A DNA stretch of 64,000 nt. Origin: Wukongibacter sp050859025 (lineage in GTDB: Bacteria > Bacillota > Clostridia > Peptostreptococcales > Caminicellaceae). The notes beneath the pieces were generated by a model. The model had not been told where the DNA came from. It searched no databases and saw only the letters and a program-made list of their open reading frames with translations. The first letter of the stretch is position 1. Each line of letters opens with the position of its first letter. The stretch covers positions 5,332,001-5,396,000 of the forward strand of contig NZ_CP138200.1 in the NCBI RefSeq assembly GCF_050859025.1. The letters run 5' to 3'. Shown piece after piece: positions 45,868 to 54,696 of this stretch. The position numbers and the translations under genes are program-made.

Positions 45868-45975
45868 TATAGAGAGATTCCAGTCAAAACTTTAATTTAT
45901 GAACATCAAAAATCCTAAGATTCATCGAATATTTTGATATGTGTAAATTAAGATTTACTTGGAACTCTCTATATA
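45868..45975. repeat. 105-bp palindromic repeat, copy 3
   Basis: It opens TATAGAGAGATTCCAGTCAA and closes TTACTTGGAACTCTCTATA, in tandem with copy 4 and sharing the TATATAGAGA junction. It lies in the leader of the DUF1576 gene. Confidence 0.75.
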
Positions 45976-46075
45976 GAGATTCCAGTCAAAACTTTAATTT
46001 TTACACATCAAAAATCCTAAGATTCATTGGATATTTTGATATGTATAAATTAAGATTTACTTAGAACTCTCTATA
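45970..46075. repeat. 105-bp palindromic repeat, copy 4
   Basis: A second tandem copy, same orientation as copy 3 and about 95 percent identical by eye. The pair could fold into two adjacent long hairpins. Confidence 0.75.
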
Positions 46076-46418
46076 ATTGCTTTTATTATAGTTTCTTCAA
46101 TTTACTATATCTTAATATATCAAAGCAACTTTCATGCCAAAAAAATGTACTACTCATATACATTGTTTTTACTTAGTTTTATCATTTTGACTTTATTGCA
46201 ATATGGTAAAATTATTATAGAAATTTAATTTTTAACATAAATATGTTTTATTCTAGATCACTTCTAAAAATTTACTTTGTATAATAATGTTTTATTTTAA
46301 AACACATGTTCCATTTTAAAACACAAAAAAGAAAGCCTAAGATAAATAAAATCACAGCTTTCTTAATTAGATCGACTTTAGTAGTTTTGTTTTAATAAAT
46401 GCTGGAAATCTAAAACTA
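46076..46418. other. Intergenic region
   Basis: No gene is seen. Two direct copies of ATTTTAAAACACA lie near 46293-46324, followed by the terminator of the next gene. Confidence 0.4.
46325..46364 (-). terminator. Terminator of the gene at 46419
   Basis: Minus-strand AAGAAAGC ... GCTTTCTT hairpin followed by TTTTGTG. Confidence 0.65.
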
Positions 46419-47039
46419 TTATAATTTTTTTTCTGATCTGTTTATGTTCCAGGGGTTATTTTTCACATCTACAAATCCGTAGTGACTTGTTCCATTAAAA
46501 TGTTCTAATATCCATTCTCCGCTTTCATTTTTAATAAAATAATTACTTCTTTTATGTATCTGACCACTAATCTTCCATGTTTCTTTTATTACCAATTTTA
46601 CATCTTTCTCATCTTCATGACCAAAAATATTAGGAAATAGTCTTTTTCTTTTCTTTATATAGGATGTCACCACTTGTCCTTCTTCAGTATATATATTGGG
46701 TATGTATCCTGAAGCATCTACATATAATTGTCCATCCTTTTCTATTACTAAATCCTCATAAAATCCTTTTGGGGTACTGCCTTCCATCTTTTGATTAAAG
46801 AGATCTACAAAGTCTTCTTCGCAGCTGATATAGCTTGGTACTAAAAGTAATTTTTCGTCTTCGATGACAATTAAGTCTTTACTAAAAGTCTCTAGGGGTT
46901 TATATGCTTCTTTTAGTAATTTGTCGGCTTCTAATTTATCAAATTTTACCCTTTCACTAATATGTATATTACTTATTAAAATAATAAGATTTACTATTAT
47001 GAAAATGAATCCTACCATATTCTTTATCTTTTTATGCAT
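46419..47039 (-). CDS. Membrane-anchored protein of unknown function, 206 residues
   Basis: A single N-terminal membrane segment (about 8-25) exports a domain of about 180 residues. A helix-rich first part (KLEADKLLKEAYKPLETFSKD) is followed by a beta-rich part ending NYFIKNESGEWILEHFNGTS. The layout, a globular domain ending in strands with a GEW(I/V)L motif, recalls IseA-like or NTF2-like exported proteins, but the resemblance is weak. It is divergent from the DUF3841 genes. Confidence 0.65.
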   Translation of the reverse strand: MHKKIKNMVGFIFIIVNLIILISNIHISERVKFDKLEADKLLKEAYKPLETFSKDLIVIEDEKLLLVPSYISCEEDFVDLFNQKMEGSTPKGFYEDLVIEKDGQLYVDASGYIPNIYTEEGQVVTSYIKKRKRLFPNIFGHEDEKDVKLVIKETWKISGQIHKRSNYFIKNESGEWILEHFNGTSHYGFVDVKNNPWNINRSEKKL

Positions 47040-47398
47040 CCTTATCTAGGCTCCTTGAATTCGTATTAATGAATATAGACATAATTCAACTCGTCTTGCC
47101 AGTAAAAAATTATAAATTCTTAAAGGATATTAATATTCTTCTCCTGAATAACTAGCACAACAGATTAATTCAGAACTATAATTTACATAATATATTCTAT
47201 ATTATCAGCTTTTTTCCTTTATTTTTTTCTTATATATAGAAACTGCATAATATGAAATTCATTTCTAATTCCTATGATTTTCCATATTTTATTTAGCAAC
47301 TAGTTGAAATTGGTAAAATTTCATCATAGAATATAATCAAGATTAATATCTAATCATAAATCAATATTAAGCTAAGGATAAAGGAGGATCGAGAATAA
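47040..47398. other. Divergent promoter region
   Basis: AT-rich spacer between the membrane-anchored protein and the DUF3841 pair. No clear operator is visible. AAAGGAGGATC before 47399 is the ribosome site of the first DUF3841 gene. Confidence 0.4.
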
Positions 47399-47959
47399 AT
47401 GTGTGAAAAGATAAGAATATGGACTAGGCAGAACGAAGGGATTTTAGATATTCTCAGGGAAAAGGGGAGATATATCGTTAAAGAAGAGTATATTAGAAAC
47501 AAAATGGAAAACTGCTCTGATGTTTTCCTAGATGTGTATAGTTGGTATAGAAAAAAGGCACAGGAAATTGTTCATAAGCCTCAGGATGTTGAGTATCCTA
47601 TTTGGGTTTCAGTAAGCTCAGACTATATGCTTCAACCCGTTGAAGGAAATGTGGTACTAGAGCTTCTAGTCGATAAGGAGCTTGTTATAACAATGGATGT
47701 AGAAAAATGGGGGAGAATCGTAAATTATTGGTACATTCCTAAAGGAAAAGAAGACGAAATAGAGCATGATAAAATAATAAAAAACTATGGATTATCCGAT
47801 GATTCCAGTGCATACATGAGTAATTTCTATCCTCAACTTAAGAGAAAAATCATTAAAAGCTGGGATAGATTATTCGATCATTCCTATGATTTATCCGATG
47901 TAAAACAAGGTACTATATGGGAGGTAAAGGAAGAATGGGTACAAAGGATAATAAGGTAG
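47399..47959 (+). CDS. DUF3841 protein, first of a tandem pair
   Basis: A 186-residue soluble protein starting IRIWTRQNEGILDILREKGRYIVKEEYI, with YPIWVSVSSDYM in the middle and KSWDRLFDHS...GTIWEVKEEWV near the end, the pattern of DUF3841. The W-T-x-Q start and 'YPIW' motif recall proteins that read out polymer or nucleic acid ends, but no function is known. AAAGGAGG precedes the ATG. Its 3' end overlaps the second copy by 25 bases. Confidence 0.85.
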   Translation: MCEKIRIWTRQNEGILDILREKGRYIVKEEYIRNKMENCSDVFLDVYSWYRKKAQEIVHKPQDVEYPIWVSVSSDYMLQPVEGNVVLELLVDKELVITMDVEKWGRIVNYWYIPKGKEDEIEHDKIIKNYGLSDDSSAYMSNFYPQLKRKIIKSWDRLFDHSYDLSDVKQGTIWEVKEEWVQRIIR

Positions 47960-48522
47960 AACTATATACTATACAAAGGCCTATAGTTATAGAAACCTTG
48001 AAGGAAAAGGGAGTTTATCATGTAAAAAGAGAGTATATTGAAATGAAATATAGAGAGGTATCCCACATCTTTTTACAGTGTTATGATTGGTTTATTAAAA
48101 AAGCCAAGAATATCGTTGACAGACCTAAAGGTTCTGAATATCCTATATGGACCTACACCAATCCTAAGTATCTTGGATATTTTGAAGATAGCTATCTCAT
48201 CAAATTAGAGGTCCCTATAGAGGATGTTATTTTCTTTAAAATGGAGGATTGGAACAAAATTTTAAACTTAAGCTACTTAGCAAAGGACAAAAAAGGTGAA
48301 TTAGAATATCTAAATAAGCTAAAATCCTACAATATTCAAGATGAAACAGAAATCTTTATGAAGCCCTATTATCCCCAATTAAAATCAGAGGTAAAAAAAA
48401 GTTGGGATAATCTATTTAATCATCATAGGATTATTAGAGAAAATGGATTATTGGAAGATGCAACTCAAGGGAGTCTATGGGAAATAAAAGAGTCTTGGAT
48501 CGTGGATATTAAGAAGGTATGA
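47935..48522 (+). CDS. DUF3841 protein, second of a tandem pair
   Basis: A 195-residue paralogue of the upstream protein, sharing YTIQRPIVIETLKEKGVYHV, YPIWTYTNPKYL, KKSWDNLFNHH and GSLWEIKESW. The ATG at 47935 lies inside the end of the first gene, ten bases after GGAGG. An earlier in-frame ATG (47917) is less likely. The two are a tandem duplication that has diverged strongly and are probably translated together. Confidence 0.83.
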   Translation: MGTKDNKVELYTIQRPIVIETLKEKGVYHVKREYIEMKYREVSHIFLQCYDWFIKKAKNIVDRPKGSEYPIWTYTNPKYLGYFEDSYLIKLEVPIEDVIFFKMEDWNKILNLSYLAKDKKGELEYLNKLKSYNIQDETEIFMKPYYPQLKSEVKKSWDNLFNHHRIIRENGLLEDATQGSLWEIKESWIVDIKKV

Positions 48523-48576
48523 GCTTGATTTTCACGAGGCTTTTAGAGTTTTAGTTTTCAAAATATGGTAAATATA

Positions 48577-48603
48577 ATTCGGAGACTGACTCAGTCTCCG
48601 AAT
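48577..48603 (+). terminator. Terminator of the DUF3841 pair
   Basis: Perfect 13-bp arms (ATTCGGAGACTGA and its complement) around a single base, followed by CATATTTTT. It probably serves nadR on the other strand too. Confidence 0.8.
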
Positions 48604-48610
48604 CATATTT

Positions 48611-49645
48611 TTATACATTCAACAAGCCATCTATTATTTCAATTGCTTTATTAAGCCTTTCGTTATAATCCCCACTGATTTCTATTATTTTGTCGCCAAA
48701 GCCTCTTTCTATATACATATCCCTGAGTTTATTGTGAAGCTGCCATCTTCGATCATCACCGGAAAGCCATCTTAATCCGTCATCTACCCATTTAACATCA
48801 GGCGCAAACATTAGTACAATATCGTATCTATCTGGATTTATCAATAGGTCTATCTTTTCACTTTTCTCATTAAGAAACATTTCACAGTAATATTGCGTTA
48901 CTGTAGCATCTGTATCTATGAATACGATCTTATTGGCCATTCTAATAGATTTATCTTCTTCTTCCATATGAAGCCGTACTATTTTCTCAAAGTCTTCCAA
49001 GGTGTATACCTCTTCATTACCTCCAAGATATCTTTCTGAGTAATATCTTCCCACTTCTTCTACCCATGAGGTATGGAATATCTTTGCTAAATATTTCGTA
49101 ACTGTGGTTTTTCCACAGCTTTCTGTTCCAGTAATCAGTACCTTCTTTGCAAAGTGGGGCCTTACGCTCCCTAAAATATAATCCCAATGCTTTAGGGCAT
49201 TGTCTCTTATAGCGGTCCCACTTATTGGGTATCTTTCACGTTTATAGTCGAACAATTCATAGGCCACATTTGGAAGGCTTACTCTTAGAGGATTTCTATA
49301 TTTATGTTCTCCTCCAAATACTACATCAAATTTTTCAGGCACGATATCTATTAGAAGCTTTGTCCAGGAATCCCATCCCCTCGGTTGTTCTGGAATTTCT
49401 GTTTCATCTAACATTAAAACATCAATGTGATCAAAGTTCTGAAGTTCTATGGATAACCATTTTGCTCTTGTTTTCAAATCCATAACCTTTATACCCGATT
49501 GTTCACACAGCTTCTTTGTTACATTAGAATTATCTGATACTACAACGTATAGCTTTTCACATCTGGTAGATGCATTAATGATAGCATTTAACTGACCTCT
49601 ATGAGGTGGTAAAAATTTACCTGGAAACACTCCTATTTTGTACAT
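48611..49645 (-). CDS. nadR: NadR-type NMN adenylyltransferase / ribosylnicotinamide kinase
   Basis: A two-domain NAD salvage enzyme of 344 residues. The N-terminal nucleotidyltransferase has GVFPGKFLPPHRGQ and the C-terminal SGTAIRDN. The kinase domain begins at the P-loop VLITGTESCGKTTVTKYLA (about 190-208) and continues to the DTDATVTQYY region. Unlike enterobacterial NadR there is no N-terminal DNA-binding domain, so it is a salvage enzyme rather than a repressor. ATG 49645 follows AGAGGTG; an upstream start adds 12 unsupported residues. Confidence 0.93.
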   Translation of the reverse strand: MYKIGVFPGKFLPPHRGQLNAIINASTRCEKLYVVVSDNSNVTKKLCEQSGIKVMDLKTRAKWLSIELQNFDHIDVLMLDETEIPEQPRGWDSWTKLLIDIVPEKFDVVFGGEHKYRNPLRVSLPNVAYELFDYKRERYPISGTAIRDNALKHWDYILGSVRPHFAKKVLITGTESCGKTTVTKYLAKIFHTSWVEEVGRYYSERYLGGNEEVYTLEDFEKIVRLHMEEEDKSIRMANKIVFIDTDATVTQYYCEMFLNEKSEKIDLLINPDRYDIVLMFAPDVKWVDDGLRWLSGDDRRWQLHNKLRDMYIERGFGDKIIEISGDYNERLNKAIEIIDGLLNV

Positions 49646-49807
49646 ATATTTCACCTCTTCGATTGTTAAAAATATATACATAAAATCTTATAATTTCAGT
49701 AGGTAGACTTACTTTTAGTAAAAAGACAATTAATAATATTCGTTGTTTTAAACACATAGTTATTAAGTAACAATTTCTATTTTATTTAATAATACCACCT
49801 ATCGACA

Positions 49808-49850
49808 AATAAAAAAAGAGTACCTTTCCCCCATAACAAGGGAAACAGTA
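49808..49850 (-). terminator. Minus-strand terminator, distal copy
   Basis: GAATACTGTTTCCC ... GGGAAAGGTACTC hairpin followed by TTTTTTTATTTG. It is the second of two terminators after nagA. Confidence 0.75.
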
Positions 49851-49883
49851 TTCTATTGTATAAAAGGCTTTATAATTGTTAGT

Positions 49884-49931
49884 ATAAAAAATAAGGAGAA
49901 AAAGGTATATAATTTCCTTTGACTCCTTATC
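49884..49931 (-). terminator. Terminator after nagA
   Basis: AAGGAGTCAAAGG ... CCTTTTTCTCCTT hairpin followed by ATTTTTTAT, about 45 bases past the nagA stop. Confidence 0.8.
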
Positions 49932-49975
49932 TCATATTGCTAATGTATAGACTAATTTAAGAAAGACAAGTAAAA

Positions 49976-51124
49976 TCATGATTTTACTCTATCTACCTTA
50001 TTTTCTCCTTCTATATAAACCCTTTCAACTCTAAACTCTTTGTCTAACAAGACAATATCTGATTGTAATCCCTCTTTTAAATGACCTATTTTACCATCTA
50101 CTTTTAATAGACGTGCAGGATTTATTGTAGCCATGTTAACAATCTTGTGGATAGGCAGCTCAGTAGCCCTCATCATATTTTTTATGGCTCCGTCTATTGT
50201 CAGAACACTTCCAGCCAAAGCGCCACTTTCTAAACGTGCTTCTCCATTTTTAGCAATCACCTTCTGGCCTCCTAATAAATATACACCCTCTTTTAAGCCC
50301 CCCGCTTGCATAGAGTCGGTTATTAGAATTATATCCTTATTATCCTTTGCCCTTGTAACAATCTTCAGTATCACTGGATTTAGATGAATATTATCAACAA
50401 TTATTTCACAGGTCATATTGCTGGAAAGTACAGCTCCTACTATCCCTGGCTCTCTATGATGTAAGCCCGTCATAGCATTAAATAAATGGGTAGCATGGCT
50501 AAGTCCCCATTCCCTTGCTCTTTCTACTTCTTCATAGGTTGCAGCCGAATGACCTACGGAAATAATTACTCCCTTTGACTTCATTTTCTTTATAAAATCC
50601 TCTGCTCCAGAAACTTCTGGTGCTACAGTAACGATCTTAATGATATCAATATAGTCTTCAATCAAATTAATATCGGGCTCCAATATATATTCTTCCATTT
50701 GAGCCCCCTTATATTTAGAGTTGATGAAGGGTCCTTCAAGATTAACTCCTAAAATTCTGGCTCCATTAAGCTTTCGTTCTTTAATACCAGCTACATTTTC
50801 TAAGGCCCTCTTAATTGCCCCACCTTCCATAGTCATTGTTGTTGGTAAAAAACTAGTTACACCGGTTTTTACTATGTTTTCACTCATAGTGTTTATTGCC
50901 TTATAGCTCCCCTCCATTGTATCGTGGCCATAGAACCCATGAATATGTATATCTATAAATCCCGGTGTAAGATATCCTCCCATTCCATCAATAACTTCAA
51001 TGTCTTTATATTTTCTTAAATCACTTGAATACAAAATTTCTCGAATTTTTTCATCAAAAATTATCGTTCCCCTTGAAATAACTCTATCTGTCAGAACTAT
51101 GTTTACATTTTTGATCGCTTTCAT
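49976..51124 (-). CDS. nagA: N-acetylglucosamine-6-phosphate deacetylase
   Basis: It removes acetate from N-acetylglucosamine-6-phosphate. Metal and active-site motifs are present: DIHIHGFYGHDTMEG, EGPFINSKYKGAQ, SVGHSAATYEE, HLFNAMTGLHHREPG and ITDSMQAGG (catalytic Asp). Length is 382. It is the last gene of the amino-sugar/mannose-family PTS cluster, which supports an N-acetylated amino sugar as substrate of that PTS. Without a visible agaS it favours GlcNAc over GalNAc, but either is possible. Confidence 0.95.
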   Translation of the reverse strand: MKAIKNVNIVLTDRVISRGTIIFDEKIREILYSSDLRKYKDIEVIDGMGGYLTPGFIDIHIHGFYGHDTMEGSYKAINTMSENIVKTGVTSFLPTTMTMEGGAIKRALENVAGIKERKLNGARILGVNLEGPFINSKYKGAQMEEYILEPDINLIEDYIDIIKIVTVAPEVSGAEDFIKKMKSKGVIISVGHSAATYEEVERAREWGLSHATHLFNAMTGLHHREPGIVGAVLSSNMTCEIIVDNIHLNPVILKIVTRAKDNKDIILITDSMQAGGLKEGVYLLGGQKVIAKNGEARLESGALAGSVLTIDGAIKNMMRATELPIHKIVNMATINPARLLKVDGKIGHLKEGLQSDIVLLDKEFRVERVYIEGENKVDRVKS

Positions 51125-51152
51125 AATTCTCTTCCCTTCTCTTTGTTCCAGC

Positions 51153-51818
51153 TTATATTTCCAATACCTTTTTATAATCTATCTGTGAAAGGCTGTCTAT
51201 AACCATATCTGCCCTTGACAGGTCTTGATTTCCTGAATTTCGATTTTTAAAGCCAATGCACTTCATACCAGCTGTTTTAGCTGCTATAACACCATTTCTT
51301 GAATCTTCTATTACAACACATTCCATAGGATTTACTCCTAACTCATTGGCAGCCTTTAAAAATATATCTGGACATGGCTTTCCATCTTCTATATCTTCTC
51401 CCGATATACTTATGCTGAAGTATTCTCCTAGTTCAAATAAATTTATTACCGTCTCAATACTTCTTCTTACCGCCGATGATGCTAGAGCCAATTTAATGTC
51501 CTTTATATATAACTCATTAATAAGTTTTCTTACTCCCATTATAGGCTTAATATCATCCTTAGCTAATAAATGTTCAATATACCTATCTACTTCTTCTATT
51601 ACTATTTCTTCTGCCAAAATATCTTTCCTTAGATTATACTTTAGTTTTATTTCTCTCCACATTTCTATACTTGTTTTTCCTACATAGGAGTTATGCTCTT
51701 CTTCACTTACTTTTATATTCAGTTTTTTAAAAAGGCTTTCTTCAACCTGCTTATGAATTGGTTCACTATCAATTATTACTCCATCCATATCAAATATTAC
51801 TGCCTTTATCATCTTCAA
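51153..51818 (-). CDS. HAD-family sugar phosphatase / beta-phosphoglucomutase-like
   Basis: A class I HAD hydrolase: IKAVIFDMDGVIIDSEPIH (nucleophile Asp, acid Asp), LASSAVRRSIET, GKPCPDIFLKAANELG and VIEDSRNGVIAAKTAG are the four HAD motifs. A helical cap lies between residues 20 and 85. Substrates of this group are sugar phosphates. It lies 28 bases upstream of nagA in the same transcript and could remove or move phosphate on an amino-sugar intermediate. Confidence 0.88.
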   Translation of the reverse strand: MKMIKAVIFDMDGVIIDSEPIHKQVEESLFKKLNIKVSEEEHNSYVGKTSIEMWREIKLKYNLRKDILAEEIVIEEVDRYIEHLLAKDDIKPIMGVRKLINELYIKDIKLALASSAVRRSIETVINLFELGEYFSISISGEDIEDGKPCPDIFLKAANELGVNPMECVVIEDSRNGVIAAKTAGMKCIGFKNRNSGNQDLSRADMVIDSLSQIDYKKVLEI

Positions 51819-51828
51819 AATCTCTCCC

Positions 51829-52956
51829 TTAATAATCCATATTAACTAGCGATCCATTCTCTTTAGATGACCTATAGGCACAATCTATCACCGTCTGAGC
51901 TTTATACCCTTCCATGAAATCCGGTGCAAATGATGGCTTATTATTTGTAATTACCGTCTTTAAGAAACAAGCTAAACTGGCACTATGAACATCAACCATC
52001 CAACCTTGAGAAAGCTTAGGAGAAGGATATATTTCTAATAGCTCATTAATCTCTTCATGATCTATTAGTTCATCTATATCATTTATTTGTTTTGATTTAT
52101 TATCAAAAAATCTTGGAAAATATGTATTATTTGGGTCTATGTGAATAGAACCCTTCTCACCGTATATCTCTAATCTAGTTCCCTCATTACCAGCGGCAAC
52201 TCTAGAAGCTTCGATAGTTCCTTTTACACCATTCCTTAATTTGACCATCAGCAATGCCCAGTCATCTACATCAACATCTCCAAGTTCAGCACTGCCTGTA
52301 GGCCTTTGAGTAATTATTGTATTAGTCCAAGCCTGTACCGTTTCAATTTCTCCCAATAACAAATGAATTAGGTCTATCATATGACTTCCCAAATCTGCTA
52401 AGGCTCCTCCTCCACTTTTCTCTTGATTAAGCCGCCATGTTAACTTTTTTTGTGGATTTAGATAGCTAGAATGATAAATCTCTCCACGTACAGCATAAAT
52501 CTTGCCCAGTACATTGCTTTTAAGCATTGCTCTTGCCCGTATAACTGCCGGCAAAAACCTTAGAACAAAGCATATTTGATTATGAACATAATTTTTCTCT
52601 AGTTTATCCATTATTTCTATAGCTTGATTTTTATTTAACGATAAGGGCTTCTCACAATAAACATGCTTATTGGCTTCAATAGCTGTCATTATCTGCTCTT
52701 TATGCAAATAGTTTGGAGTACATATGTCGATTACATCTAAATCTGGAATTTCGACTAACTCCTTCATTGTTCCAACAACATTCTCAAATCCAATCCTACG
52801 AGCCCATTCATTATTTTCCTTTGTGTGTGTAGTTAGTAATCCTACCAAATTGATATCCGTTCCTAGCTGAAGTCCCATTAGTGGTATGTTTCTCAGTCCC
52901 ATTAAGTGTACTCTGGCTATTCCTCCCGTTCCTATTAAAGAATAGTTAATCTTCAT
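51829..52956 (-). CDS. Gfo/Idh/MocA-family oxidoreductase
   Basis: An NAD(P)-dependent sugar or inositol oxidoreductase. The Rossmann motif SLIGTGGIARVHLMGL is at the N-terminus and the catalytic signature EKPLSLNKNQA (Lys in EKP) lies about residue 98. A C-terminal alpha/beta domain with GGGALADLGSHMIDL follows. Length is 375. It sits between the GntR regulator and HAD genes, so it probably modifies a non-phosphorylated or exotic amino sugar of the same pathway. The substrate is unknown. Confidence 0.9.
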   Translation of the reverse strand: MKINYSLIGTGGIARVHLMGLRNIPLMGLQLGTDINLVGLLTTHTKENNEWARRIGFENVVGTMKELVEIPDLDVIDICTPNYLHKEQIMTAIEANKHVYCEKPLSLNKNQAIEIMDKLEKNYVHNQICFVLRFLPAVIRARAMLKSNVLGKIYAVRGEIYHSSYLNPQKKLTWRLNQEKSGGGALADLGSHMIDLIHLLLGEIETVQAWTNTIITQRPTGSAELGDVDVDDWALLMVKLRNGVKGTIEASRVAAGNEGTRLEIYGEKGSIHIDPNNTYFPRFFDNKSKQINDIDELIDHEEINELLEIYPSPKLSQGWMVDVHSASLACFLKTVITNNKPSFAPDFMEGYKAQTVIDCAYRSSKENGSLVNMDY

Positions 52957-52982
52957 GCAATACCCCTTTCTTTTTTTTGTTT

Positions 52983-53717
52983 CTACCTATCAAGCTTTAT
53001 TTCATATTTATAGATGTCACCTCTATATATTGCCTTTGTATATTCTATAATCCTGCTATCTTCCAGATAGGTTTTTCTTCTGAAAAGCAGGCATAGTGCC
53101 TCATCCTTCTGGTTTAACAAATTACTTTCATATTCATCAGACATTATTGGCTCTATAGTTTGTTTAGCATATTTTAGTCTAAAGCCATATCTTTCTTCAA
53201 GTAAATTATATAGTGAATTGTTTTCTATATTTTCTCTTTTCATGTCGGGGCATAGCTCACGGGGTATGGATGCAATCTCTATACAAAATGGTTCTTCATC
53301 AACGTATCTCAGCCTTTTTATCTCAATTACCTTGTCGTCTTTTCCTATCATTTCTAGATGCTTCTTATTTTCTTTGGTAACTTTTTTGATTTTAAATGAT
53401 AGCAGCTTTGTTTTTGTAATTAGTCCCTTTTCCTTCATTTCTTCAGTGAATCCTCTGAGGTTAGATATTTTCTGATTAATCTTAGGCTTTGAAACAAATG
53501 TTCCTCTACCCTGTTCTCTAAAAACTACTCCCTCATTCACTAAGGACATAACCGCCTTTCTTGCTGTCATCCTGCTTATTCTATGAGCTTCACATAATTC
53601 CCTCTCTGGAGGTATTGGTTCCCCTGGCTTTAGTTCTTCGTTCTCGATCATTTCAAGCAATATTTCCTTTAATTGATAATATAATGGTAATGGACTTTCT
53701 TTTGTAACCTTTCTCAC
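52983..53717 (-). CDS. GntR-family (HutC/UTRA) amino-sugar regulator
   Basis: A winged helix (PLPLYYQLKEILLEMIEN; PPERELCEAHRISRMTARKAV; GVVFREQGRGTFVSKPKI) is joined to a UTRA ligand-binding domain (LYNLLEERYGFRLKYAKQTIEPI). This is the NagR/YvoA type, which responds to amino-sugar phosphates. The GTG at 53717 follows GGGAGG by seven bases; a TTG 15 bases upstream lies within that site. It has its own promoter (53787-53815). A NagR-like site candidate is upstream of the PTS genes. Confidence 0.88.
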   Translation of the reverse strand: MRKVTKESPLPLYYQLKEILLEMIENEELKPGEPIPPERELCEAHRISRMTARKAVMSLVNEGVVFREQGRGTFVSKPKINQKISNLRGFTEEMKEKGLITKTKLLSFKIKKVTKENKKHLEMIGKDDKVIEIKRLRYVDEEPFCIEIASIPRELCPDMKRENIENNSLYNLLEERYGFRLKYAKQTIEPIMSDEYESNLLNQKDEALCLLFRRKTYLEDSRIIEYTKAIYRGDIYKYEIKLDR

Positions 53718-53786
53718 TTTAATTCCTCCCAAATCATTGGGGTGTATCAGAATAAGAATTTTCTTCTTTATTTGAAGTATTAATTC

Positions 53787-53815
53787 ATTTTATAATATAC
53801 CTCATTAATAGTCAA
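53787..53815 (-). promoter_or_regulatory. Promoter of the GntR gene
   Basis: TTGACT (53810-53815), 17 bases, TAAAAT (53787-53792) on the minus strand. The spacer contains GAGGTATATTA, similar to the GGTATA core of NagR-type operators, so the gene may regulate itself. Confidence 0.55.
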
Positions 53816-53925
53816 ACCCATGAATTTTCAAGACCTTGAACTTCATTCATACTAAAACACCCCAGATCTGAACTCAAAAATGATTTTGTGAGACCTCCCC
53901 ATTACACCCATGAATAATATAGGTA

Positions 53926-54666
53926 CTATATTCTTCCTTCATACTTTTTGAGAAGCTTCTCATTATGTTCATCTGCATTATCCACATTATAGCTAATTAA
54001 GATTGGAGGAGTTTCCCCCTTCTCTAGATATCCCTTTACTATTTCTGCTGTTAGAGCTTGAGCTATGAAGGCTCCGGTTATTGATGATATTGAACAGGCT
54101 TTTATTTCCATATTATCTATTGGCATTAAAGCATCACCAATAGGTCCACAATTATCAATAACCACGTCTCCAAGCTCATAAAGCTTTTTACCACTTGGAT
54201 GTCTCGAACCTATGCTTTTTGTATGCTCCATAGAAGTTACTACAATTAGCGGCATATTTTTTTCTTTCACTATAGATGCAAATTCTACGATTGAACCATT
54301 TCGTCCCGAATTTGAAACTATAATAAAGGCATCCCCCTCTTGAATGTTGTAAAGCTCCCATAGCTTACGGGCATTCTCAGGATTTCTTTCAAAGCTTGGG
54401 TCCTTCAAGTCAACTCCTTCTATTATTCCTCTTAATGCTAGGTCATCTAGTACAATTCTATTCATAGGAACTAGACCCCCTGCTCTATTAACCATCTCCA
54501 TAGCAAAGCACTTTGAATGTCCTGTTCCAAATATATGTACAACACCATTATTTAGCATTCTATCCGTCAATATCTTAGCTGCTTTTTTTATACCTTCTAT
54601 CTGTGTAGCCTTAAGCTTCTCTATACTTTTCTCTGCTTCTCTAAAAAACTCTCTTGAATCAATCAT
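53926..54666 (-). CDS. SIS-domain sugar isomerase/phosphosugar-binding protein
   Basis: A 246-residue SIS protein with GTGHSKCFAMEMVNRAGG in the N-terminal part and IIVSNSGRNGSIVE in the phosphosugar site. The residues around NCGPIGDALMP and IKACSISSITGAF place it in the UPF0309 group rather than MurQ or AgaS. It probably isomerises or binds a phosphorylated amino sugar. It is cotranscribed with the ceramidase-like gene 30 bases upstream. Confidence 0.88.
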   Translation of the reverse strand: MIDSREFFREAEKSIEKLKATQIEGIKKAAKILTDRMLNNGVVHIFGTGHSKCFAMEMVNRAGGLVPMNRIVLDDLALRGIIEGVDLKDPSFERNPENARKLWELYNIQEGDAFIIVSNSGRNGSIVEFASIVKEKNMPLIVVTSMEHTKSIGSRHPSGKKLYELGDVVIDNCGPIGDALMPIDNMEIKACSISSITGAFIAQALTAEIVKGYLEKGETPPILISYNVDNADEHNEKLLKKYEGRI

Positions 54667-54696
54667 ACTTACTACCTCCCTTATTCTCTTTCCAGA

